DNA of 64,000 nt, taken from contig NZ_CP132542.1 in NCBI RefSeq assembly GCF_030845175.1, forward strand, positions 1,120,001 to 1,184,000, written 5' to 3'. Of the stretch, positions 30,897 to 38,086 are shown in pieces. A program made the translations under genes and the position numbers. Source of the DNA: Coralliovum pocilloporae (GTDB lineage Bacteria > Pseudomonadota > Alphaproteobacteria > Rhizobiales > Cohaesibacteraceae). Under the pieces are notes generated by a model that ran no database searches, was not told the DNA's origin, and worked only from the letters and a program-made list of their open reading frames with translations. Each line of letters opens with the position of its first letter. The first letter of the stretch is position 1.

Positions 30897-31883
30897 ATGA
30901 GCGATGCAATTGAGCAGGCAACCGGCCTGCCTGATACAACGGTGTCTGTCCGGGACATATTCGGCATCGACAGCGATCTGGTCGTTCCCGCCTATTCGGA
31001 AGCATCCGAGCACGTGCCGGATCTGGACCCGGATTATCTGTTTGACCGCCAGACAACCCTGGCCATTCTGGCTGGTTTCGCCCGTAATCGCCGTGTGATG
31101 GTGACCGGCTATCACGGGACCGGGAAATCCACCCATATCGAGCAGGTTGCGGCACGGCTGAACTGGCCCTGTGTCCGGATCAATCTCGACAGCCATATCA
31201 GCCGTATCGATCTCATCGGCAAGGATGCGATCGTCCTGAGAGATGGTGCCCAGATCACCGAGTTCCGGGATGGCATTCTGCCCTGGGCCCTGCAGAACAA
31301 CGTCGCCTTGGTGTTCGACGAATATGATGCTGGCCGTCCGGATGTGATGTTCGTCATTCAGCGTGTTCTGGAAGTTTCCGGCAAACTGACACTGCTCGAT
31401 CAGAACAGGGTTATCCGGCCTCATCCGGCCTTCCGCCTGTTCGCGACAACCAACACCATTGGCCTTGGCGATACATCCGGCCTCTATCATGGCACTCAGC
31501 AGATCAACCAGGGCCAGATGGACCGCTGGTCAATTGTCACCACCCTGAACTATCTGCCCCATGACAATGAGGTCGATATCGTTCTGTCAAAGATCAAGTC
31601 TTTCCAGAACGACAATGGCAAGGATACGGTTTCCAAGATGGTTCGCGTCGCCGACATGACCCGCAGCGCGTTCATGAATGGCGATCTGTCTACCGTGATG
31701 AGCCCGAGAACTGTGCTCACATGGGCAGAGAATGCAGAAATCTTCGGCGATATAGGTTTTGCCTTCCGGGTCACCTTCCTCAACAAGTGTGATGAGCTGG
31801 AGCGCGCGCTCGTGGCTGAATTCTATCAGCGCTGCTTCGGGCAGGAGCTGCCTGAATCATCTGCCAATATCGCGATGAGCTGA
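30897..31883 (+). CDS. cobS: Aerobic cobaltochelatase subunit CobS
   Basis: AAA+ ATPase subunit of the CobNST complex, which inserts cobalt into hydrogenobyrinic acid a,c-diamide in aerobic B12 synthesis. The 328-aa protein has the N-terminal [14 protein letters not shown] segment, Walker [10 protein letters not shown], Walker [11 protein letters not shown] and sensor/arginine-finger stretches ([13 protein letters not shown]). Some rhizobia use CobST-like proteins only here, with cobN elsewhere. Two bases separate it from cobT, so the two are co-transcribed. Confidence 0.96.
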   Translation: MSDAIEQATGLPDTTVSVRDIFGIDSDLVVPAYSEASEHVPDLDPDYLFDRQTTLAILAGFARNRRVMVTGYHGTGKSTHIEQVAARLNWPCVRINLDSHISRIDLIGKDAIVLRDGAQITEFRDGILPWALQNNVALVFDEYDAGRPDVMFVIQRVLEVSGKLTLLDQNRVIRPHPAFRLFATTNTIGLGDTSGLYHGTQQINQGQMDRWSIVTTLNYLPHDNEVDIVLSKIKSFQNDNGKDTVSKMVRVADMTRSAFMNGDLSTVMSPRTVLTWAENAEIFGDIGFAFRVTFLNKCDELERALVAEFYQRCFGQELPESSANIAMS

Positions 31884-31885
31884 TC

Positions 31886-33775
31886 ATGTCGGCGGGCGAC
31901 AAGGACACACGGAACCGCGCACCGGATACTGATCCGTTCAAGCGCGCGGTTGCCAACACGCTGCGGACGATTGCCGGGGACCCGACAATCGAGGTGGCCT
32001 ATGGCACCGACAGGCCGATCGTGTCCGGCAATCGCATTCGCCTACCGGAACCACCCCGGACACCAGAGGGACAGGATATCGCGGCCACCCGTGGTTATGG
32101 CGATGCTGTTGCCCTGAAACTCGCATGCCACGACCAGGCCATTCACAAACGGTATCTGCCTGAAGGCAGAAACGCGCAGGCGCTGTTCAATGCAGTGGAA
32201 CAGGCCCGCGTCGAGGCGATTGGCTGCGAAGCCATGCAGGGCATCGCGGGCAATATCTCGGCGATGCTGGACCACAAATATTCAAAGCCGCAATATCAGG
32301 AAGTGCGGGACAAGTCGGATGCTCCGATGGCCGATGCCGTCGCCCTGATGGTCCGTGAGCATATTGCAGGCATTGCGCCACCCCCTGGAGCCAAGAAGAT
32401 CCTCGACATCTGGGGTCAGTGGATCAGTGAACGCGCCGGCGACAATTTCGCCTCCCTTAAAGACGCACTGGATGATCAGGGCGAGTTTGCCCATGCGATC
32501 CGCGATCTCATAACAGCGCTCGAGATGGGGGATGAACTCGGGGACGAACCGGAAGAAGACGAAGAGTCCGAAGAGGACAGCGACGAGAATACCGGCGACG
32601 ACAACCAGACCCAGGACGAGCAGCAGCAGGATGATGGTGACGGGCAGAGCGACCCGGAAACCAGCGAACAGAGTGACGAATCCCAGTCCGGCGATGGCGA
32701 AGCCGAGGAAACCCAGACTGATGTTGTCATGGATGATGACAACGACCAGCAGGCACAGGAACCGGGTGAAACCTGGCTTCCGAATTTCCCCGACAGCAAC
32801 GAGCCTCCGGTGGATTACCGGATCTTCACGTCCCGCTTTGATGAGATGATCAAGGCCGAAGAGTTGTGCGATCCGGCAGAGCTTGAACGCCTCAGAAATT
32901 ATCTCGACAAGCAACTGCAGAGCCTGCAGGGCGTTGTCTCCCGCCTGGCTAATCGCCTGCAGCGGCGCCTGATGGCCCAGCAGAACCGTTCATGGCAGTT
33001 TGATCTGGATGAAGGCCTGCTGGACACCGCCCGCCTCACCCGCGTGGTCACCGATCCAATGCAGCCTCTGTCTTTCAAGCTTGAGAATGACATCGAGTTC
33101 AAGGATACGGTCGTCACGCTTCTCTTGGACAATTCAGGCTCCATGCGCGGTCGCCCGATCACCGTTGCGGCCACCTGTGCGGATATTCTGGGCCGGACGC
33201 TCGAACGCTGTGGCGTCAAGGTGGAGATTCTCGGCTTCACTACACGCGCCTGGAAAGGCGGCCAGTCTCGTGAAGCCTGGCTGCAGGCCAACAAACCGGC
33301 TAATGCCGGGCGTCTGAATGACCTCAGACACATCATCTACAAGTCAGCTGACGCACCGTGGCGACGGTCCCGCCGCAATCTCGGCCTGATGATGCGGGAA
33401 GGCCTTCTGAAAGAGAATATCGACGGTGAAGCTCTGGATTGGGCTCATAAGCGACTTCTGGGGCGTCCGGAACAACGCAAGATCCTGATGATGATTTCCG
33501 ACGGGGCTCCGGTGGATGACTCAACCCTATCGGTGAACCCGGGTTCCTATCTGGAAAAGCACCTCCGTTACGTGATCGAGGAGATCGAAACCCGGTCTCC
33601 GGTCGAGCTTCTCGCCATCGGCATCGGTCATGATGTGACCCGATACTACCGTCGCGCGGTCACCATCGTCGACGCAGAAGAACTGGCAGGCGCCATGACT
33701 GAACAGCTCGCCTCCCTGTTCGATGAGGAAGGCGCGCGCGGCAAACGCAAACGTGCGGTTCGGCGGGCGGGGTAG
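31886..33775 (+). CDS. cobT: Aerobic cobaltochelatase subunit CobT
   Basis: 629-aa partner of CobS in the cobalt chelatase. N-terminal domain to ~210, then a strongly acidic linker (~215-300; runs such as [19 protein letters not shown]), then a VWA domain (~405-625) with MIDAS motif [11 protein letters not shown], which binds the metal ion and links the ATPase to the CobN catalytic subunit. The acidic stretch is usual for CobT and not an assembly artefact. The next gene starts four bases after the stop. Confidence 0.96.
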   Translation: MSAGDKDTRNRAPDTDPFKRAVANTLRTIAGDPTIEVAYGTDRPIVSGNRIRLPEPPRTPEGQDIAATRGYGDAVALKLACHDQAIHKRYLPEGRNAQALFNAVEQARVEAIGCEAMQGIAGNISAMLDHKYSKPQYQEVRDKSDAPMADAVALMVREHIAGIAPPPGAKKILDIWGQWISERAGDNFASLKDALDDQGEFAHAIRDLITALEMGDELGDEPEEDEESEEDSDENTGDDNQTQDEQQQDDGDGQSDPETSEQSDESQSGDGEAEETQTDVVMDDDNDQQAQEPGETWLPNFPDSNEPPVDYRIFTSRFDEMIKAEELCDPAELERLRNYLDKQLQSLQGVVSRLANRLQRRLMAQQNRSWQFDLDEGLLDTARLTRVVTDPMQPLSFKLENDIEFKDTVVTLLLDNSGSMRGRPITVAATCADILGRTLERCGVKVEILGFTTRAWKGGQSREAWLQANKPANAGRLNDLRHIIYKSADAPWRRSRRNLGLMMREGLLKENIDGEALDWAHKRLLGRPEQRKILMMISDGAPVDDSTLSVNPGSYLEKHLRYVIEEIETRSPVELLAIGIGHDVTRYYRRAVTIVDAEELAGAMTEQLASLFDEEGARGKRKRAVRRAG

Positions 33776-33779
33776 CCGG

Positions 33780-34853
33780 ATGCCGGGGCCACATCTCAGT
33801 CAATGGGTAACGGTCCTAAAACAGGCGGCTTTTGGCCTGACAGCAATGCTCGCAGCCTCAGTCAGTGTACCGTCTGCCCATGCGGATGGCGCTTTCCCCA
33901 TCAAAACCTCGACCATTGACCGATTCAGAATTGGGCGAAGCCAGTCTGTATTCGGTCCACTAACCTTTCTGGGTGGTCTGGAGCTGTCGTCCCGGACAAA
34001 ATCCTTTGGCGGTCTATCAGGCATCCGAACCCTGGACAATGGCACGACTTTCCTGACAGTGAGCGATACCGGTCGCTGGTTCGAAATGGAACTGAGCCAT
34101 CAGGATTTCAAACCGGTCAGCGCAACACTCAAGCGGTCTGGTGTACTGCTCGATCGCTCAGGACGCCCACCACGCAGAAAATGGCAATCCGATGCAGAAG
34201 CCCTGGAGGTGATCGGAAAGGACCGGGCCCTGGTGAGTTATGAGGGCCGCAGCCGGATATGGTCATATAGCCTCAAGGGTGGAGCAATCGAAGGCCGTCC
34301 GACGCAGATAGCTTTGCCGAAAGCCATATCCTCAGTCCGTGGCAATAAGGGACTTGAAGCACTTGCAGTTTTTGAAGGTCGCCAGGAGAAGGTTGTGGCC
34401 CTGTTCGAGCGGCAGCTTGACCAGGCCGGTCACCATACGGGCTGGCTCCGCGACAATGGCAGGTGGCACAGGATCTCCATTCCGCGGAAGGTTGCCTTTG
34501 ACATCACCGATGCGGCATTCCTCGACACTGGCGGACTGTTGATTCTGGAGCGGTCATTTTCCTACAGCGATGGCGTTCGCATGCATATACGGCACTTTCC
34601 GCCGCACAGAATAAAGCCCGGCTTCTTCGGGTCCGGGCAGTCCCTAATCGAAGCGGATCTTTCCGACCAGATCGATAATATGGAAGGCTTGTCAGTTCAT
34701 ACAGGACGAGACGGGCAAATCGTCCTGACGCTGATTTCAGACGATAATTTCAACCTGCTCCAGCGCACTATCCTGCTTCAGTTCGCACTGGATACAGCCC
34801 AGCTTCACAGCGGCATCCCTACCCCTGAAAAACGCCCGGCAACTGATCCGTAA
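33780..34853 (+). CDS. Exported esterase-like activity of phytase family protein
   Basis: 357-aa predicted periplasmic or secreted protein. Signal peptide at the N-terminus (hydrophobic ~13-28, cleavage near SAHA-DG). The remaining sequence resembles the esterase-like activity of phytase family, a beta-propeller: GGLELSSRTKSFGGLSGI, TFLTVSDTGRWFEMEL, SDAEALEVI, NKGLEALAVF and DNMEGLSVH. Catalytic function is unproven in this family. The ATG at 33780, four bases after cobT, is preferred over an in-frame start inside cobT because it gives a normal signal peptide and follows a G-rich ribosome-binding site. Confidence 0.85.
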   Translation: MPGPHLSQWVTVLKQAAFGLTAMLAASVSVPSAHADGAFPIKTSTIDRFRIGRSQSVFGPLTFLGGLELSSRTKSFGGLSGIRTLDNGTTFLTVSDTGRWFEMELSHQDFKPVSATLKRSGVLLDRSGRPPRRKWQSDAEALEVIGKDRALVSYEGRSRIWSYSLKGGAIEGRPTQIALPKAISSVRGNKGLEALAVFEGRQEKVVALFERQLDQAGHHTGWLRDNGRWHRISIPRKVAFDITDAAFLDTGGLLILERSFSYSDGVRMHIRHFPPHRIKPGFFGSGQSLIEADLSDQIDNMEGLSVHTGRDGQIVLTLISDDNFNLLQRTILLQFALDTAQLHSGIPTPEKRPATDP

Positions 34854-34876
34854 ATTATCCGGGAATGAAACAGGCA

Positions 34877-34907
34877 CAAAAAAAATCGGCGGGAAAACCC
34901 GCCGATC
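34877..34907 (-). terminator. Terminator of rpmB
   Basis: A 9-bp GC-rich stem (ATCGGCGGG / CCCGCCGAT, loop AAAA at 34894-34897), followed on the minus strand by eight T residues. It lies about 28 bases after the rpmB stop. On the + strand no T-run follows, so it is directional. Confidence 0.9.
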
Positions 34908-34935
34908 CAAACTGTGCTTTCGATATGTCGAAAAC

Positions 34936-35229
34936 TTAAGCCTGAGCTTCTGTAAGCTTCTTCTTGACCTGACGCTTGACCGTCAGGGCACGGGAAGAGA
35001 GCTCACCGTCTCTTGCTTTCATCAGGAACTTGTCCAAACCACCGCGATGTTCAACGCTACGAAGAGCGTGAGCACTGACGCGCAGCTTGATGCTTGATCC
35101 CAGCGCATCGCTCAGAAGCGTAACATTGCAGAGATTCGGCAAAAACCGCCGACGCGTCTTGTTGTTCGCGTGGCTGACATTATTACCGGACTGGACGGCC
35201 TTGCCCGTCAGTTCACAGCGTCTAGCCAT
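34936..35229 (-). CDS. rpmB: 50S ribosomal protein L28
   Basis: 97-aa large-subunit protein. It begins [20 protein letters not shown] and carries the L28 blocks [11 protein letters not shown] and [20 protein letters not shown]. Monocistronic, with its own promoter and terminator both visible. The extended C-terminus ([13 protein letters not shown]) is normal for alphaproteobacteria. Confidence 0.97.
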   Translation of the reverse strand: MARRCELTGKAVQSGNNVSHANNKTRRRFLPNLCNVTLLSDALGSSIKLRVSAHALRSVEHRGGLDKFLMKARDGELSSRALTVKRQVKKKLTEAQA

Positions 35230-35303
35230 AGCAAAATCCTCTCTAGCTGCCGAAACCCATGTTTCGACCTTGTCCTACACCAATAAAGGCGGAAAGTCGC
35301 TTT

Positions 35304-35332
35304 CCTATAGAGAGTGCAAACCAAGACGTCAA
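35304..35332 (-). promoter_or_regulatory. Sigma-70 promoter of rpmB
   Basis: On the minus strand TTGACG (35327-35332) and TATAGG (35304-35309) are separated by exactly 17 bases, the best sigma-70 match in the window. Transcription should start near 35297, giving a leader of about 68 nt before the rpmB ATG. Confidence 0.7.
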
Positions 35333-35521
35333 GCGCAGAAACGGCCCGCAAGCCAAACTATCTGTGCCTTCTCCCCTCCATAGCATTTTTTTACCCATAT
35401 CGGCGAATAATGTTACCCGCCATTAACCGGATTTTATGGTTAACGATGTTTTTCTGTCTGAGTTTTCATCAATTGACCGAATTGCCTTTTGAATAAGAAA
35501 AGCACTGTGGGAGTTGCGTCT

Positions 35522-36376
35522 ATGAGTTCGCAGTCAGTCGTAAAGCCTGTTTCATGGCTACTGGTGTCAACTGGCCTGTTGCTTGCCGGAATTGGCTCTG
35601 CCTCCGCGGAAAGCGAGAAGAAAAACGTCCTCTCGGCCAAGTTCCAGATCACAATTGCCGGTTTCCAGATCGGTAAGGCGCAGATGACTGCAGACTATAG
35701 TGACACGACCTATCGCATCGACGCGCAGGGCAAAACCACAGGCCTGTCCCGGATTGTTTCAAAGGGTCGCGCCCGCATTATTTCAAATGGCCTTTTTGAT
35801 CGGGATCTGCCTGTCCCGGCCGCCTATGCGCTCAACAGCAAAGATTCAAAGCAGAATATTGTCCAGATGGCTCTGACCAAGGGCAATGTTGCAAAACTTG
35901 CTGTCCAGCCGCCACTCAAGAAGATGAAGGACCGTGTTCCGGTCAAACCGGCTCACCGACACAATGTCGTGGATCCGCTGAGCGCGCTGCTGTTTCCGGC
36001 AAAGACTGCAAGCCGCCTGGAACCCCGGGAATGCGAACGCCTGCTCCCCATTTTCGATGGGCGCTTGCGGTACAACATCCGCCTTTCCTATAAGCGCAGC
36101 GCTGAAGTGGATACCGGGGATGACAGCTCATACAAGGGCAAGGCTCTGGTCTGTCAGGTCCGCTTCGAGCCGATCGCAGGACATCGATCAAACAAGCAGC
36201 ATGTGGAACGGCTGAAGGCGAATACAGGTATAGAAGTCTGGCTCGCACCACTGGGTGATACCGCAATGCTCGGCGGCTATAAGGTGGTTATCGCCACCAA
36301 ATATGGCGAACTGGCGGTTTCCCCGACAAGCTATCGCGTCGGGGCTGACACGTTGCAGACCGCCTTAAATGACTAG
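35522..36376 (+). CDS. DUF3108 domain-containing exported protein
   Basis: 284-aa predicted periplasmic protein with a signal peptide (hydrophobic ~12-28, ASA-ES cleavage). The DUF3108 fold is indicated by FQITIAGFQIGKAQMTADYS, the Arg-x-x-x-x-x-GLSRIVSKG stretch, DPLSALLFP and IEVWLAPLG..MLGGYKVVIATKYGEL near the end. Function is unknown; relatives sit beside rpmB in rhizobia. The ATG at 35522 follows GGGAG; an upstream TTG would spoil the signal peptide. Its TAG stop straddles the left end of the IS element, but the reading frame is not shortened (see findings). Confidence 0.87.
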   Translation: MSSQSVVKPVSWLLVSTGLLLAGIGSASAESEKKNVLSAKFQITIAGFQIGKAQMTADYSDTTYRIDAQGKTTGLSRIVSKGRARIISNGLFDRDLPVPAAYALNSKDSKQNIVQMALTKGNVAKLAVQPPLKKMKDRVPVKPAHRHNVVDPLSALLFPAKTASRLEPRECERLLPIFDGRLRYNIRLSYKRSAEVDTGDDSSYKGKALVCQVRFEPIAGHRSNKQHVERLKANTGIEVWLAPLGDTAMLGGYKVVIATKYGELAVSPTSYRVGADTLQTALND

Positions 36377-36458
36377 GTTCAATCGACATTCAGTCTTCCC
36401 AAGTTGGGTACAGATGTGATTCATAGGTTTCCAGATTCGATGAACTGGAGATGCTTTG

Positions 36459-36833
36459 ATGCCCAAGCGCTATGAATTGACGGTTTCGCAATGGCGTAAG
36501 ATTGAAGGGGTTTTGCCGGGCAAGCCTGGAGATCCAGGACGTAGCGGCAGAGATAACCAGCTGTTCGTAAACGGTGTTTTGTGGGTTCTACGATCCGGGG
36601 CGCACTGGCATGATCTTCCTGAACGCTACGGCAAATGGAAGACAGTGCATAAACGCTTCACTCGCTGGGCCGAGGCGGGCGTGTGGGAACGGGTGTTCGA
36701 GCATCTGATCAAGGACCCTGATAACAGCTACGTCTCGCTCGACAGCAGCCTTGTGCGCGCGCATCAACAGGCGGCGACAGGCAAGGGCTCAAAAGGGGGG
36801 ACCAGGCTTTGGGGCATTCCCGAGGTGGTCTGA
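36459..36833 (+). CDS. IS5/IS427 transposase, first frame (orfA)
   Basis: 124-aa N-terminal part of the DDE transposase: the DUF4096-type domain (YELTVSQWRKIEGVLPG, GRSGRDNQLFVNGVLWVLRSG, WHDLPERYGKWKTVHKRF) and the first catalytic Asp in VSLDSSLVRAHQ. It ends in the -1 overlap with orfB. AAAAGGGGGG at 36791-36800 is a good slippery site for -1 frameshifting that would join both frames into a protein of about 252 aa. Confidence 0.85.
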   Translation: MPKRYELTVSQWRKIEGVLPGKPGDPGRSGRDNQLFVNGVLWVLRSGAHWHDLPERYGKWKTVHKRFTRWAEAGVWERVFEHLIKDPDNSYVSLDSSLVRAHQQAATGKGSKGGTRLWGIPEVV

Positions 36834-37216
36834 CGACAAAGATCCACCTCGCGACGGATGCTCTTGGCCGTCCTCTGCGTATCATCCTGACGCCAGGCCA
36901 GCGTGGAGATGCACCGATTGCACCTGATCTTCTGGACGGCCTGACACCGAAGCGTGTGCTGGCGGACAAAGCCTATGATTCCAATGCGATCCGTGCTTTG
37001 ATCCGCGCAATGCGGGCTGAGCCGGTGATCCCGTCTAACCCGACACGAAAACATCGCATCCCCTACGACTTCGAAGCTTATAAAGTCCGTAATACGGTGG
37101 AGCGATGCTTCAACAAGCTCAAGCACTTCCGACGTATCGCAACACGCTTCGACCGAAGGGCCATATACTTCCTCAGTTTCGTCCAAATCGCAGCTGCAAT
37201 ACTATGGATGAGATGA
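36809..37216 (+). CDS. IS5/IS427 transposase, second frame (orfB)
   Basis: C-terminal part of the transposase, probably made only as a frameshift fusion with orfA; its own TTG start is nominal and the frame is open from about 36791. SRGGLTTKIHLATDALG is the family signature. The second Asp is in VLADKAYDSN and the Glu in RNTVERCFNKLKHFRRIATR, completing the DDE triad. The stop lies 14 bases inside the right inverted repeat end. Confidence 0.85.
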   Translation: MGHSRGGLTTKIHLATDALGRPLRIILTPGQRGDAPIAPDLLDGLTPKRVLADKAYDSNAIRALIRAMRAEPVIPSNPTRKHRIPYDFEAYKVRNTVERCFNKLKHFRRIATRFDRRAIYFLSFVQIAAAILWMR

Positions 37217-37232
37217 ATGTCGATTCAGCCTA

Positions 37233-37254
37233 GGGGCGGCCCAAGGCCGCCTTT
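37233..37254 (+). terminator. Terminator-like hairpin displaced from DUF3108 by the IS
   Basis: GGCGGCC (37235-37241) pairs with GGCCGCC (37245-37251) across a 3-nt loop, followed by TTTA. Without the IS it would lie directly after the DUF3108 stop codon, so it was probably that gene's terminator. The T-run is short. Confidence 0.5.
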
Positions 37255-38086
37255 ACAGGTCTGAGCACTTGAACATCCGATCTTCATCCCGTTGATTGAC
37301 GGAGATGTCCCAGCTCACCGCATAAGATCGAAGAGTACGCCGCCGCAATCTGGCTGGTCAAACCAACTCCTTGATCGTGACAGTAGGTCACAATACACCG
37401 TCTGGGGTTGAATACCTTCCTGAAATTGGCAGAAAGACACTTTCTGCCAATCCCATATCGCGTGAAAGCATCTGATCCACTCCGTCAGTCATTTTTGCGG
37501 CTGAGCTCGATTAATCTTGCCTATATTCTCGAAAGCACAGGATATCGAAGGCAGTTCTCTTCCAGAAAGTGTCCCGGAATAGAACACCTTCGTTACTCAG
37601 TTGAAAACCCCCATACTCATAGAGCCTGGCTAACTACTAGCGCCTCTCAATATGTTGATTATTTTTCTCCAGAGACACCAGATGCAGAGAGAACAAAAAA
37701 AGAACGAGGCAATGTCAGTGATTCGGACATGCTCTGTTCCTGCTCTGAACGCTTGGTAAACTCCTAGATTGCTGATTTAATTATATTATTAGCACTTATT
37801 TTACATTTTATACGCGGGAAGGCGCAACGCACGCGAAGAGTGTCTATAAAAGAAAAATCAACCGGAAAACAACATATCGTCGCAACAGGCTCCGACACAT
37901 CCAGATATAGCCGTGAACAAAACTCGAAACTTCAAAAGTTATCGATTCGGACTAGATTCGTTCTTTTTTTGTACCAAATACTCAAAAAAGAGCACCAAAA
38001 CACGGCCAGAAGAGGCAGAAAGCAAAGGACAAACGCGCCTGATCCGTGCTAGGAGCACGTGGTCAAATTCGTCAAGATATCCAGCA
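37255..38086. other. AT-rich 0.8-kb stretch with no recognised gene
   Basis: Between the IS and the helicase gene I see no ORF with a recognisable domain. A 119-codon + frame (37408-37767) is open but has no convincing start or ribosome-binding site, and is followed by a very AT-rich segment (about 37768-37815). The stretch contains a 12-bp perfect inverted repeat (37425-37451) and a T-rich/A-rich hairpin (about 37962-37992). Composition differs from the neighbouring genes, consistent with acquired or decayed DNA. The helicase promoter must lie near its right end. Confidence 0.6.
37425..37451. repeat. 12-bp perfect inverted repeat
   Basis: ATTGGCAGAAAG (37425-37436) and CTTTCTGCCAAT (37440-37451) with a 3-base centre. 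It is not followed by a T-run on either strand, so it looks more like an operator or recombination/hairpin site than a terminator. Confidence 0.8.

Larger units (their letters stand above)
36376..37230 (+). mobile_element. IS5 family (IS427-like) insertion sequence
   Basis: Complete 855-bp element. Ends are imperfect inverted repeats: GGTTCAATCGACATTCA at the left and GGCTGAATCGACATTCA (reverse complement of the right end), 15 of 17 matching. The flanks are TA on both sides (36374-36375 and 37231-37232) within CTAG, the expected target duplication of the IS427 group. Inside are two overlapping transposase frames joined by a slippery A4G6 run. The intact ends and frames suggest recent and possibly still mobile insertion. 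Confidence 0.88.

Noticed and set aside
35421-35444. TTAACC/GGTTAA pair before DUF3108 as a CtrA site
   Set aside because: Spacing does not fit TTAA-N7-TTAA and AT-rich motifs like this occur by chance.
37408-37767. 119-codon + frame in the AT-rich stretch as a gene
   Set aside because: It starts at TTG without a ribosome-binding site and has no recognised domain. It is described within the region entry instead of being called a gene.
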